Below are positions 8,764-17,603 of a stretch of 64,000 bases of DNA, piece after piece (the first letter of the stretch is position 1; each line of letters starts with the position of its first letter). The notes below the pieces were generated by a model, which saw nothing but the letters and a program-made list of their open reading frames with translations, searched no databases and had not been told where the DNA came from. A program made the translations under genes and the position numbers. The DNA comes from Bacillota bacterium (GTDB lineage Bacteria > Actinomycetota > Aquicultoria > Aquicultorales > Aquicultoraceae): NCBI GenBank assembly GCA_023511485.1, contig JAIMBH010000003.1, forward strand, positions 47,453 to 111,452. Direction: 5' to 3'.

Positions 8764-8816
8764 GTTGATGTAAAACCCAGTATTCCATCAACATTCAGCC
8801 GGTAGGCTGGAGTGTT
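8764..8816 (+). promoter_or_regulatory. Two overlapping leader hairpins upstream of fhs
   Basis: GTTGATG (8764-8770) pairs with CATCAAC (8786-8792). AACATTCAGCC (8790-8800) pairs with GGCTGGAGTGTT (8805-8816) around GGTA, with one bulged G. The two stems share bases 8790-8792, so they compete. It does not match the known THF riboswitch pattern as remembered. Confidence 0.35.
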
Positions 8817-8861
8817 TTAGTCTATAGTGATTGATATTTGCAAGGGTTACAAGGAGGTTTC

Positions 8862-10649
8862 ATGGGAACTAAAACAACTTACGATCCTAGGTCAATGGAT
8901 CCGACCAAGTATAAGGACTGGCAGATAGCTCAAGAGGCAATGAAATTTTTGCCGAGCCCCGATGAGTGGATTGACAAGCTTGGTATCGAGAAGGACGAGA
9001 TGATTCCGCACGGCAGGACGCCTAAGCTTGATTTCATTAAGATCATGAATCGTCTGAAAGATAAGCCGGACGGCAAGTATATCGAGGTTACCGCTATCAC
9101 GCCAACTCCACTTGGCGAGGGGAAAACAACTGTTTCCATGGGCCTTGTTCAGGGCTTTGGCTATTTAGGTAAAAATGTTGGTGGCGCTCTGCGCCAGCCC
9201 TCGGGCGGACCTACCATGAATGTTAAAGGAACCGCAGCTGGAGGCGGAAATGCACTCCTTATCCCGATGACCGAGTTCTCACTTGGCCTCACCGGCGACA
9301 TAAACGATATTATGAACGCACACAATTTGGCTATGGTCGCTTTAACCTCCAGGATGCAGCACGAGGCCAATTATACCGATGAAGAGCTTGCAAAGAGAGG
9401 CCTGCGCCGCCTTGATATCGACCCGAAAAATGTTGAAATGGGCTGGATTATTGATTTTTGCGCACAGGCGCTACGAAAAATAGTTATCGGTTTAGGCGGC
9501 AAGAAAGACGGCTATCCGATGGAATCAAAATTCGGGATCGCCGTTTCTTCGGAGCTAATGGCGATTCTTGCCGTGTCTCGAGATCTTGCTGATATGCGTG
9601 AGCGCATTGGAAATATTACTGTGGCTTATGATAGGACTGGCAAACCGATTACAACCTCTGATCTGGATGTTGCTGGGGCCATGACCGCCTGGATGAGAAA
9701 CACAATAAACCCGACGCTTTGCTATTCAGTTGAGGGTCAGCCGGTTCTTATCCATGCCGGTCCATTTGCTAACATTGCTATCGGTCAGAACTCGATCATT
9801 TCTGACCGTCTGGCTCTTAAACTATTCGATTACACCATCACCGAGTCCGGTTTTGCCGCCGATATCGGTTTTGAGAAGTTCTGGAATGTAAAGTGCCGTC
9901 TCTCCGGTAATATTCCAAACGTCTCGGTTATCGTTGCAACGATCAGGGCGCTTAAGATGCACGGTGGAGGCCCGGCGGTTGCTCCAGGACGCCCGCTTCC
10001 TGAGGAATATACTAAAGAGAACCTCGGTCTAGTTGAGAAGGGCTTTGAGAACTTGCGTCATATGATTGGTGTGGTCAAAAAATCCGGTATTGTGCCGGTC
10101 GTAGCAATAAACGCTTTCTACACCGACACTAAAGCTGAGCACGACCTTGTCAAGAAGCTCTGCGAGGAGATGGGTGTTCGCGCAGCGGTATCTCACCACT
10201 GGATGTATGGTGGCGAAGGTGCAGCAGACCTGGCAGAGACCGTTATGGATGCGGCAAACGAGCCGTCTAATTACAAGCCGCTCTATCCGCTTGAGATGCC
10301 ACTAAGGGAACGCGTTGAGATGATAGCAAAAGAAGTCTATGGTGCCGACGGCGTGTCCTGGTCACCTGCCGCTGAGGCCAAAGCAAAGAGGTTCGAGTCT
10401 GACCCGCAGTTTGCGGATTATCAGACGATGATGGTAAAAACGCATCTATCGCTATCTCATGACCCCACACTTAAAGGGGTGCCGAAAGGCTGGACGCTTC
10501 CGATTCGCGATGTTTTGGTCTATAGCGGTGCTAAGTTCCTGTGCCCGATGGCAGGAGACATTAGCTTGATGCCGGGCACTGCATCCGACCCGGCATACCG
10601 CAGGATCGATGTCGATACGGCAACCGGTGAGGTGACAGGGCTCTTTTAG
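8862..10649 (+). CDS. fhs: Formate-tetrahydrofolate ligase (formyl-THF synthetase)
   Basis: 595 residues. ATP-dependent formation of 10-formyl-THF from formate and THF, the second step of the methyl branch. Seen: the P-loop-like [34 protein letters not shown], the [12 protein letters not shown] segment, and [15 protein letters not shown] at the C-terminus, all typical of Fhs. The length is about 35 residues over the usual 555-560, mostly as an N-terminal extension. The ATG at 8862 sits six bases after AAGGAGG (8850s); an in-frame TTG at 8838 is less likely. It is the first gene of the acetyl-CoA pathway locus. Confidence 0.97.
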   Translation: MGTKTTYDPRSMDPTKYKDWQIAQEAMKFLPSPDEWIDKLGIEKDEMIPHGRTPKLDFIKIMNRLKDKPDGKYIEVTAITPTPLGEGKTTVSMGLVQGFGYLGKNVGGALRQPSGGPTMNVKGTAAGGGNALLIPMTEFSLGLTGDINDIMNAHNLAMVALTSRMQHEANYTDEELAKRGLRRLDIDPKNVEMGWIIDFCAQALRKIVIGLGGKKDGYPMESKFGIAVSSELMAILAVSRDLADMRERIGNITVAYDRTGKPITTSDLDVAGAMTAWMRNTINPTLCYSVEGQPVLIHAGPFANIAIGQNSIISDRLALKLFDYTITESGFAADIGFEKFWNVKCRLSGNIPNVSVIVATIRALKMHGGGPAVAPGRPLPEEYTKENLGLVEKGFENLRHMIGVVKKSGIVPVVAINAFYTDTKAEHDLVKKLCEEMGVRAAVSHHWMYGGEGAADLAETVMDAANEPSNYKPLYPLEMPLRERVEMIAKEVYGADGVSWSPAAEAKAKRFESDPQFADYQTMMVKTHLSLSHDPTLKGVPKGWTLPIRDVLVYSGAKFLCPMAGDISLMPGTASDPAYRRIDVDTATGEVTGLF

Positions 10650-10664
10650 AAGCTTTAAAGCGTC

Positions 10665-10728
10665 AGCTGTCAGCGATCAGCTATCAGCTTTTTAATTGCT
10701 GATACCTGAAAGCTGATAGCTGACAGCT
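10665..10728. repeat. AGCTGATAGC-type inverted repeat between fhs and acsV
   Basis: AGCTGTCAGC (10665-10674) plus ATCAGCTTT pair with AAAGCTGATAGCTGACAGCT (10709-10728), giving a strong hairpin in the 106-base gap. Related words occur at 6090-6165 and 3786-3799. It may be a processing site or partial terminator inside the locus, or simply a dispersed repeat. Confidence 0.6.
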
Positions 10729-10755
10729 AAATACATAGAAAGATGGTTTGATCTA

Positions 10756-12705
10756 ATGCCAAAGGTTCATTTCTATCCCGACAACAGGGTAGTGGAAGTA
10801 GAAAGTGGTGAAAATGTGCTCCGGGCAGCTATGCTGGCCGGCGTTCACGTTAATGCATCATGCGGCGGAAGCAGCACTTGCGGCAAGTGTCGAGTTATAG
10901 TCGAGCAGGGCTCGGTTGATGCGCGCCATACCGCAAAGCTATCAGATGCTGATATCGCCCAGGGCTACGTTTTAGCCTGTACCGCTACGGTTAAGGAAGA
11001 CATCGAGGTCCGTATCCCGATCGAGTCCCAGATGGGTGACTCCAAGGCGGCCCTTGAGCGTGAGCTTGAAACCGTATCGAGTGCGGGATTTTTATCTGCA
11101 AAAAATCTTACCGATTTATTTGGTGAGTTTACGATAAACCCGGCAACGAGAAGATACTATGTAGAGATTACGCCGCCGAATCTTGAAGACAACATAAGCG
11201 ACCTTGAAAGGCTTAGGCGCGAGCTTGCTCTGCAGTACGGAGTTCTTGATTTTAATATCGATATCTCGGTTTTAAGGCAGATGGGTTCACTATTGCGCGA
11301 AGCAGATTGGAAGGTCACTGCAACCATTCTCTCACCGGGTGGCGGTGAGTGCGACAGGTTAATTAAGCTGGACAAAGGAAATCGCTCAGACAAGCATTAT
11401 GGGCTTGCCGTTGATATCGGGACAACGAGTATCTATGTCGAGCTGGTTGACCTTGCGACTGGTGAAACAAAGGCCAAGGCATCTGAATATAATGCGCAGG
11501 TAAGTGCGGGCGAGGATATCATAAGCCGAATTGTATACTCATTAAAGAAAGATGGTTTACAAAAGCTTCAAGAGCTTGTTGTTGGGACTATAAACAAGCT
11601 TATCGAGAGGGTAATTGAGAAGTCAGGTGTTGAACTTGAAGATATCGTCTACATGGTAGCCGCTGGCAATACCACGATGACGCACATCTTCTTAGGCATC
11701 TCACCCAAATATATCCGCGAGGAACCCTACATACCGACTGTAACTTTTACGCCTGTTATTGAGGCAACCGATTTGGGTCTAAAGATGCCGGCTGGTGCCC
11801 GAGTTTACACCGTGCCAAGCAAGGCAAGCTACGTCGGCGGCGATATTACCGCTGGGCTTCTTGCCTCAGGCGTATTTAAGACTGACAAATTGACACTTTA
11901 TATAGATGTTGGAACAAATGGTGAGATGGCGCTCGGAAATGCCGATTGGCTCTTGAGCTGCTCGTGCTCTGCCGGCCCTGCATTTGAGGGTGGCTCCATC
12001 AAGCACGGAATGCGCGCTACCAAGGGTGCGATCGAGCAGGTTCGTATCAACCCTAAAACACTCGAGCCCATGATCCTGACCATCGGGCAGACAAAGCCAA
12101 AAGGAATCTGCGGCTCAGGGTTAATTGATGCGGTAGCCGAGCTTTTCTTGACCGGCATTATAAACGAGAAGGGCCGCTTTAACACTGAAATAAATCATCC
12201 CAGAATCAGAATCAGAGAGATTGACGGCCAGGCTGAGTACGTGCTCGCCTGGGCGTCTGATACAGCCATCAAGAAGGATATCGTTATTACAGAGGCCGAC
12301 CTCGACAACCTGATTCGCACCAAGGGTGCGATTTACGCCGGCATCACGACTTTGCTTGAGTCAATGCAGATGCCGGTTGAGGCTATTGAGGAAATTCTAA
12401 TCGCTGGTGGCTTTGGCCGCTATATAGAGATCGACCAGTCAATAACCATTGGTCTCTTGCCCGAGATCGAAAGCGAAAAGGTCATGTATGTCGGTAACGG
12501 GTCGCTTTTGGGTGCGCGTCTTATTCTTCTCTCAAGAGAAGCAAAAGATATTGCGGTCGATATTGCCCGAAAAATGACCTATATGGACTTGAGTACGAAT
12601 TCCAGCTTTATGGATCACTATGTCTCGGCTCTTTTCTTGCCGCATACCAACCGTGACTCATTCCCATCAGTTATGAGGCGGATGAAGGCAAGCTTAAGCG
12701 CATAG
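10756..12705 (+). CDS. acsV: Corrinoid protein reductive activator AcsV (RACo-type)
   Basis: 649 residues. RACo-type proteins reduce inactive Co(II) corrinoid/iron-sulfur protein back to Co(I) with ATP. Seen: an N-terminal [2Fe-2S] ferredoxin domain with CGGSSTCGKC (about residues 36-45) and a later LACTA, a linker, and an ASKHA-fold ATPase domain starting at GLAVDIGTTSIYVELVDL (about 217) with YIDVGTNGEMALG and GGFGRYIEIDQS further on. Length fits the family. Its place between fhs and cooC supports the assignment. Confidence 0.93.
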   Translation: MPKVHFYPDNRVVEVESGENVLRAAMLAGVHVNASCGGSSTCGKCRVIVEQGSVDARHTAKLSDADIAQGYVLACTATVKEDIEVRIPIESQMGDSKAALERELETVSSAGFLSAKNLTDLFGEFTINPATRRYYVEITPPNLEDNISDLERLRRELALQYGVLDFNIDISVLRQMGSLLREADWKVTATILSPGGGECDRLIKLDKGNRSDKHYGLAVDIGTTSIYVELVDLATGETKAKASEYNAQVSAGEDIISRIVYSLKKDGLQKLQELVVGTINKLIERVIEKSGVELEDIVYMVAAGNTTMTHIFLGISPKYIREEPYIPTVTFTPVIEATDLGLKMPAGARVYTVPSKASYVGGDITAGLLASGVFKTDKLTLYIDVGTNGEMALGNADWLLSCSCSAGPAFEGGSIKHGMRATKGAIEQVRINPKTLEPMILTIGQTKPKGICGSGLIDAVAELFLTGIINEKGRFNTEINHPRIRIREIDGQAEYVLAWASDTAIKKDIVITEADLDNLIRTKGAIYAGITTLLESMQMPVEAIEEILIAGGFGRYIEIDQSITIGLLPEIESEKVMYVGNGSLLGARLILLSREAKDIAVDIARKMTYMDLSTNSSFMDHYVSALFLPHTNRDSFPSVMRRMKASLSA

Positions 12706-12787
12706 AAGATAGTGAGAAGGTGAAAAAATCTAGATGCGCTAAAGTTCTAAGGTGCCAATATATTATCATATGTCTCATTATTAGGCT

Positions 12788-12807
12788 TTGGCACTGCAGC
12801 ACATTGG
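12788..12807. repeat. Dispersed intergenic repeat copy (TTGGCACTGCAGCAC)
   Basis: This 20-base stretch matches 21351-21370 with two differences. A degenerate TCTAGATG...TGCCAA block at 12730-12760 corresponds to the other half of the element at 21308-21332. It fills most of the 190-base gap between acsV and cooC. Confidence 0.55.
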
Positions 12808-12896
12808 CAGGTTAGCACAGAAAATAGGGTTAAAGCCCCTATATAAGTTAGCGTATAGAAATTATAAAGGGCTTTTTAGCCCGGGAGGTATACGAA

Positions 12897-13658
12897 TTGA
12901 GTTTTACAATTGCCATAGCTGGCAAGGGTGGTACGGGGAAAACTACCATATCGAGCCTTATAATCAGAAATCTCTTAAAGCAGGGAAAAACCCCTGTCTT
13001 TGCAGTTGATGCAGATGCGAACGTCAACTTAAATGAGCAACTTGGGGTTGAGGTTGAAAAGACCATTGGTGAAGTCAGAGAAGATATGAAACAAAGAGTA
13101 AGCATTGAAGATATGCCTGCTGGCATGACTAAAGAGCAATACATGGAGTACGAACTGCAAGATTCTCTAATTGAATCCGAAGGTTTTGACCTTTTGGTTA
13201 TGGGCCGCCCGGAAGGCCCAGGTTGCTACTGCTATGCGAACAACTTGCTTCGTCGCTACATGGAGGTATTGGCGAAGAATTACCCATATGTTGTAATAGA
13301 TAATGAAGCGGGAATGGAGCATTTAAGCAGAAGGACAACTCAAAAGATCGATCTTCTACTTGTAGTATCTGAGCCCAATCCCATCAGTATCATGACTGCA
13401 GCAAGAATTCGGGATCTTGCTTGGGATTTAAAGATCGATGTGAGAAAGGTCGGTCTGGTTATCAATCGTGTAAATGGAGAGCTGCCCGAAGTCCTTAAAA
13501 GCGAAGCGGAAAAATACGGCCTTGAGTTAGCCGGTGTTGTACCGGCCGATAACACTGTTGTTGATTTTAGCTGGCAACGGAAACCCGCTATCTTGATGCC
13601 GGACGATGCTCCTTCGGTAAAGGCCGTCAATGAAATGATCATTAAGTATGTAGCCTAA
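12897..13658 (+). CDS. cooC: CooC-family ATPase, nickel insertion into CODH/ACS (first copy)
   Basis: 253 residues. A MinD-like P-loop ATPase with deviant Walker A GKGGTGKTT at residues 9-17, AVDADANVNLNEQLG as the Walker A' region and CYCYANNLLRRYM as the CooC-type cysteine pair that binds Ni or Zn at the dimer face. CooC and AcsF load nickel into CODH C-cluster or ACS A-cluster. It starts with TTG, preceded by GGGAGG (12883-12888). The second relative at 25171 differs clearly (CIC motif), so the two may serve different metal sites. Confidence 0.9.
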   Translation: MSFTIAIAGKGGTGKTTISSLIIRNLLKQGKTPVFAVDADANVNLNEQLGVEVEKTIGEVREDMKQRVSIEDMPAGMTKEQYMEYELQDSLIESEGFDLLVMGRPEGPGCYCYANNLLRRYMEVLAKNYPYVVIDNEAGMEHLSRRTTQKIDLLLVVSEPNPISIMTAARIRDLAWDLKIDVRKVGLVINRVNGELPEVLKSEAEKYGLELAGVVPADNTVVDFSWQRKPAILMPDDAPSVKAVNEMIIKYVA

Positions 13659-13684
13659 CAAATAGGACAAGGAGGAATGTGCAA

Positions 13685-14554
13685 TTGGCAGGTAGTTTAA
13701 TCGATGGGAAGGAAATATCCTCCCAGATAAAGGCTGAGCTTGCTCAAGAGGTTGCAAAACTGCAAAAGACAAGCAATATAACACCCGGTTTGGCGGTTGT
13801 TTTGGTTGGTGAAGATCCGGCTTCTAAAGTTTACGTTGGGCAAAAGGAAAAGGCCTGCGCTGAGCTAGGGATATTTTCGCAAAAGCACACTCTACCCGCT
13901 GAGGTGAGCGAAGAAGAGCTGCTTGGTTTAGTAAGAAATCTTAATGATGACCCGGATATAGATGGCGTTTTGGTCCAGCTACCGCTGCCAAGCCACATTA
14001 ATGAGAATAGGGTCATTGAGACGATCGCTCCGGAGAAGGATGTTGACGGCTTCCATCCGGTAAGCGTTGGCAAGATGGTCATCGGTCTTCCAGGCTTTAG
14101 GCCATGTACTCCAGCCGGTATAATGGAGCTTATCAAGAGGACCGGAGTAGAGCTTGCTGGCAAAGAAGCTGTCGTAGTCGGAAGGAGCAATATCGTCGGC
14201 AAGCCGATTGCACTAATGCTTTTGGCGGAGAGCGCTACAGTTACCATTGCACATTCCAAAACCAGGGACCTTGCAGAAGTAACAAGGAGAGCTGACGTTT
14301 TGGTTGTTGCAACTGGCAGACCGAACACGGTTACTGCTGATATGGTAAAAGATGGCGTTGTTGTCATCGATGTTGGAGTAAACCGCTTGGATAGTGGAAA
14401 ACTTGTCGGGGATGTCGACTTCGACGGCGTAAGGGAGAAAGCATCGGCTATCACACCGGTTCCGGGCGGTGTTGGGCCGATGACAATTGCAATGCTTATG
14501 TATAATACCGTGCAATCCGCAAAAAAGAGGGCGGGTATTGCGGTTCAAGTTTAA
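13685..14554 (+). CDS. folD: Bifunctional methylene-THF dehydrogenase / methenyl-THF cyclohydrolase
   Basis: About 289 residues. Interconverts 10-formyl-, methenyl- and methylene-THF with NAD(P)H, covering two steps of the methyl branch. Seen: YVGQKEKAC with the catalytic Lys, VQLPLPSHI, PEKDVDGFHPVSVG, the GRSNIVGKPIALML dinucleotide-binding stretch and the C-terminal PVPGGVGPMTIAMLM. No separate fchA is present, so FolD covers both activities. Start choice: TTG at 13685 lies nine bases after GGAGG (13671-13675); GTG at 13679 is only three bases away and less likely. Confidence 0.96.
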   Translation: MAGSLIDGKEISSQIKAELAQEVAKLQKTSNITPGLAVVLVGEDPASKVYVGQKEKACAELGIFSQKHTLPAEVSEEELLGLVRNLNDDPDIDGVLVQLPLPSHINENRVIETIAPEKDVDGFHPVSVGKMVIGLPGFRPCTPAGIMELIKRTGVELAGKEAVVVGRSNIVGKPIALMLLAESATVTIAHSKTRDLAEVTRRADVLVVATGRPNTVTADMVKDGVVVIDVGVNRLDSGKLVGDVDFDGVREKASAITPVPGGVGPMTIAMLMYNTVQSAKKRAGIAVQV

Positions 14555-14649
14555 GGGTCCAGGGACCTGGGTCCCGGGACCGGGGAATTGAATAACCTTA
14601 GGCAATGTAATTATTGGACCAAATGCTAGCAGCTAAAGGAGGAATATGA

Positions 14650-15597
14650 ATGGCCTTTCAAGCGCCGACTGAGCAATATAGCGGGAAGATTAGAGAAGTT
14701 ACAATCGGTGTCGGTGACAACCAAGTTGTAGCCGGCGGTCAGAATACGCTTAACTTTTATAATTTCGAGGGCAGCATGCCCCGTCGTCCACTGATTGCAA
14801 TGGAAGTGTATGATACCGAGCCGCAGGAGTGGGCGGTTGCCTTAAAAGATGTGCTTGGCGATGTTTGGAGCGACCCGGTAGCCTGGGCCAAAAAGTGCCA
14901 GGACGAATTTGGCGCAGACCTTATCTGCCTGCAACTTGCAAGCACCGACCCTAACGGCGCAGACAAGAGTGCTGATGAGGCGGCAGAGACCGTAAAAGCG
15001 GTACTCGATGCCATCTCTATCCCGCTAATTGTTTACGGGAGCGGAAACGCAGACAAAGATAGTGAGGTTTTAAAGAAAGTGGCTGAGGTTGCCCAGGGTC
15101 AAAATATTGTCATCGGTCCGGCTGTTGAGGATAACTATAAGAGCGTTGCAGCTGCAGCAATGGGCTTTAACCAGGTTGTAGCCGGTGAGACCCCAATCGA
15201 TGTCAACATGGCAAAGCAGCTAAACATTCTTATAACAAACCTTGGCCTTAATGCTGAGAAGATTCTTATCGACCCAGCGGTAGGTGCTCTTGGCTACGGT
15301 CTTGAGTATGCCTACTCGGTTATCGAGAGAGATAGGCTTGCTGCCCTGCAGCAAAACGATGCGATGATGCAGATGCCGATCATCGCCAACATGGGCAAAG
15401 AGGTCTGGAAGACCAAAGAGGCCAAGATTAGCCAGGAGGAGGCCCCAGAGTGGGGAGACCCAGCAAAAAGAGGCATCCTCTGGGAGACAATTACCGCGGT
15501 AAGCCTGCTTGTAGCAGGAGCAGATATCCTCATTATGAGGCATCCTGAATCGGTTAGGCTTGTTAAGCAGACCTTATCCGAATTCGGCGTGAATTAA
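14650..15597 (+). CDS. acsD: Corrinoid/iron-sulfur protein small subunit
   Basis: 315 residues, a TIM-barrel protein of the CdhD/AcsD family. With AcsC it carries the methyl group on cobamide from methyl-THF to acetyl-CoA synthase. Seen: VGGQNTLNFYNFEG-like start (GGQNTLNFYNFEGSMP), AMEVYDTEP, KILIDPAVGALGYGLEYAYSVIER and ADILIMRHPESV, all typical of the subunit. AAGGAGG lies directly before the ATG. It is placed just upstream of acsA, apart from its partner acsC at 19896. Confidence 0.95.
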   Translation: MAFQAPTEQYSGKIREVTIGVGDNQVVAGGQNTLNFYNFEGSMPRRPLIAMEVYDTEPQEWAVALKDVLGDVWSDPVAWAKKCQDEFGADLICLQLASTDPNGADKSADEAAETVKAVLDAISIPLIVYGSGNADKDSEVLKKVAEVAQGQNIVIGPAVEDNYKSVAAAAMGFNQVVAGETPIDVNMAKQLNILITNLGLNAEKILIDPAVGALGYGLEYAYSVIERDRLAALQQNDAMMQMPIIANMGKEVWKTKEAKISQEEAPEWGDPAKRGILWETITAVSLLVAGADILIMRHPESVRLVKQTLSEFGVN

Positions 15598-15662
15598 TGT
15601 AGGGGACGATGTGGCCGGTCGAAATCGGCCTCAAGATCACTAGATCGAACGAAGGAGAGATT

Positions 15663-17603
15663 ATGGCAGAGGAGAGAAAGAGAAGTATCGACCCGGCAGC
15701 GTTGGAGATGCTTGCGCGGGCTGAAGGTATCTCTACCATGTTTAGCCGGGCTGATGAGATGAAGCCCTGCAATTTTGGCGTTGAGGGGAGCTGCTGCCGC
15801 GTATGCGCCATGGGTCCTTGCCGTTTGGGAACTACCAAGGATGGTAAAGAGAAACGGGGGGTTTGCGGAGCAACCCTTGCAACGGTTACCGCACGCAACT
15901 TTGCCCGCCAGGTCGCGGTTGGCTCGGCATCACACTCCGACCACGGAAGAAGCGTCGCGAAGACGTTCCTCGCGGCAGCCAAAGGCGAGGCACCGGGCTA
16001 TAAGATCAAAGACATAGATAAACTGTATCAAGTAGCTGAATTCATGGGAGTTCAAACTGAAGGCAGGTCCATTCAAGAAATTGCCATCGATGTTGGCGAA
16101 AAAGCTCTCAACGAGTTTGGCAAGCAAGATGATGAACCGCTAATGTTTGTAAAATATGCTCCCAAGAAGCGCCAGGAGATCTGGGAGAAATACAACGTCT
16201 TCCCACGCGGGGTCGACCGTGAAGTTGTTGAGTTAATGCATAGCTCGCATGCCGGAAACGACCAGGATGCTGAGCATATAACGACTCACCTGGTGCGGGC
16301 ATGTCTGGCCGATGGCTGGGGCGGCTCGATGCTGGCAACCCACCTGCAAGATATCATGTTCGGCACACCGAAGCCTCTAACAGCGGAGGCAAACTTAGGT
16401 GTTTTAAAAGAAGATGAGGTAAATATCATTGTTCATGGACACGAGCCGCTTCTTTCCGAGAAAATTGTTGATGCGGCAACCGATCCTGAGATGATAAAAT
16501 ACGCCGAGTCAAAAGGCGCCAAAGGAATCAACCTCGGTGGTATTTGCTGCACCGCAAACGAGGTTCTGATGCGCCGAGGCGTTAATCCGGCCGGAAACGT
16601 ATTGCAGGCAGAGCTTGCTATCGAGACCGGCGTAGTAGATGCAATGGTTGTCGATGTGCAGTGCGTCTTCCAGGGCTTAGAGGCTGCTGCGGCAAGGCAT
16701 CATACCAAGCTCATTACAACAAATGAGCGCATGAGGATTACCGGTGCTACGCATATGCAGTTTGAGGAACACAATGCGGAAGAAAATGCCCGCAGCATCA
16801 TTAAAATGGCGGTTGACAACTTTGCAAATCGCAAGGGTGAGATACACATTCCGAAATACAAAAACCCGCTTGTTGCTGGATTTAGCCATGAGTACATCCG
16901 CTATATGCTGGGTGGCAAGTTCCGCGCATCATTTAGACCTTTGAATGATGCAATAATTTCCGGACGCATCCAGGGTGCAGCAGCAATTGTTGGCTGTAAT
17001 AATCCAAGGACAGTACATGATGAAAATATCATGTACCTGGTCAAAGAGTTCATTAAAAATGATGTGTTGGTAGTTATGACCGGTTGCGCCGGAATTGCTG
17101 CTGGAAAGCACGGCTACATGCAGCCTGAGATGATGGAGGAAGCCGGACCAGGGCTTAGGGAAATTTGTGAGGCCGTTGGTATCCCACCTGTCCTACACCT
17201 TGGTTCATGCGTTGATAACTCAAGAGTTCTAACCATTCTTACTGAGATTGTAAATGAAGGCGGTCTTGGTGAAGACATAAGCGACCTGCCGGCAATTGGC
17301 CTTGCCCCAGAGTGGTATTCCGAGAAGGCCTTGACGATAGCAGTTTATGCGGTTGCGAGCGGCGCAACAGTTATTTTTGGAGGCGTCGGCTCACCGGTAG
17401 GCGCAAGCAAAGAGACTACACGGCTGATTACCGAAGGCTACGAGGAGAAGTTTGGTGCAGGGTTCTACTTTATCAAGGACAAAGAGGAGATCTTTAAGGC
17501 GTCTATGGAGCACATCCAGAAGAAGAGAAAGGCTTTAGGCATCGATACGCAGCAAGAAAGAGTCCTCTTCGATATGGAAATGAGGAGGGAGTTAAGTGTC
17601 TAA
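15663..17603 (+). CDS. acsA: Anaerobic carbon monoxide dehydrogenase catalytic subunit
   Basis: 646 residues. Ni-Fe CODH that reduces CO2 to CO with ferredoxin. The N-terminal CCRVCAMGPCRLG (about residue 43) holds the B/D-cluster cysteines; HSSHAGNDQDAEH, GGICCTANEVLMRRG, VVDVQCVFQGLE, GCNNPRTVHDENI, TGCAGIAAGKHGYM and HLGSCVDNSR carry the C-cluster ligands. The ATG at 15663 has AAGGAGAG at 15651-15658; an upstream in-frame ATG at 15609 lacks one. It overlaps acsB by eight bases, as expected for the bifunctional CODH/ACS complex rather than a free CooS. Confidence 0.97.
   Translation: MAEERKRSIDPAALEMLARAEGISTMFSRADEMKPCNFGVEGSCCRVCAMGPCRLGTTKDGKEKRGVCGATLATVTARNFARQVAVGSASHSDHGRSVAKTFLAAAKGEAPGYKIKDIDKLYQVAEFMGVQTEGRSIQEIAIDVGEKALNEFGKQDDEPLMFVKYAPKKRQEIWEKYNVFPRGVDREVVELMHSSHAGNDQDAEHITTHLVRACLADGWGGSMLATHLQDIMFGTPKPLTAEANLGVLKEDEVNIIVHGHEPLLSEKIVDAATDPEMIKYAESKGAKGINLGGICCTANEVLMRRGVNPAGNVLQAELAIETGVVDAMVVDVQCVFQGLEAAAARHHTKLITTNERMRITGATHMQFEEHNAEENARSIIKMAVDNFANRKGEIHIPKYKNPLVAGFSHEYIRYMLGGKFRASFRPLNDAIISGRIQGAAAIVGCNNPRTVHDENIMYLVKEFIKNDVLVVMTGCAGIAAGKHGYMQPEMMEEAGPGLREICEAVGIPPVLHLGSCVDNSRVLTILTEIVNEGGLGEDISDLPAIGLAPEWYSEKALTIAVYAVASGATVIFGGVGSPVGASKETTRLITEGYEEKFGAGFYFIKDKEEIFKASMEHIQKKRKALGIDTQQERVLFDMEMRRELSV

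Noticed and set aside
8750..8861. THF or cobalamin riboswitch before fhs
   Set aside because: Only simple hairpins are visible; the conserved core sequences of those riboswitches, as I know them, are missing.
13831..14454. 207-residue open frame on the minus strand
   Set aside because: Antisense to folD; composition is typical of a shadow frame.
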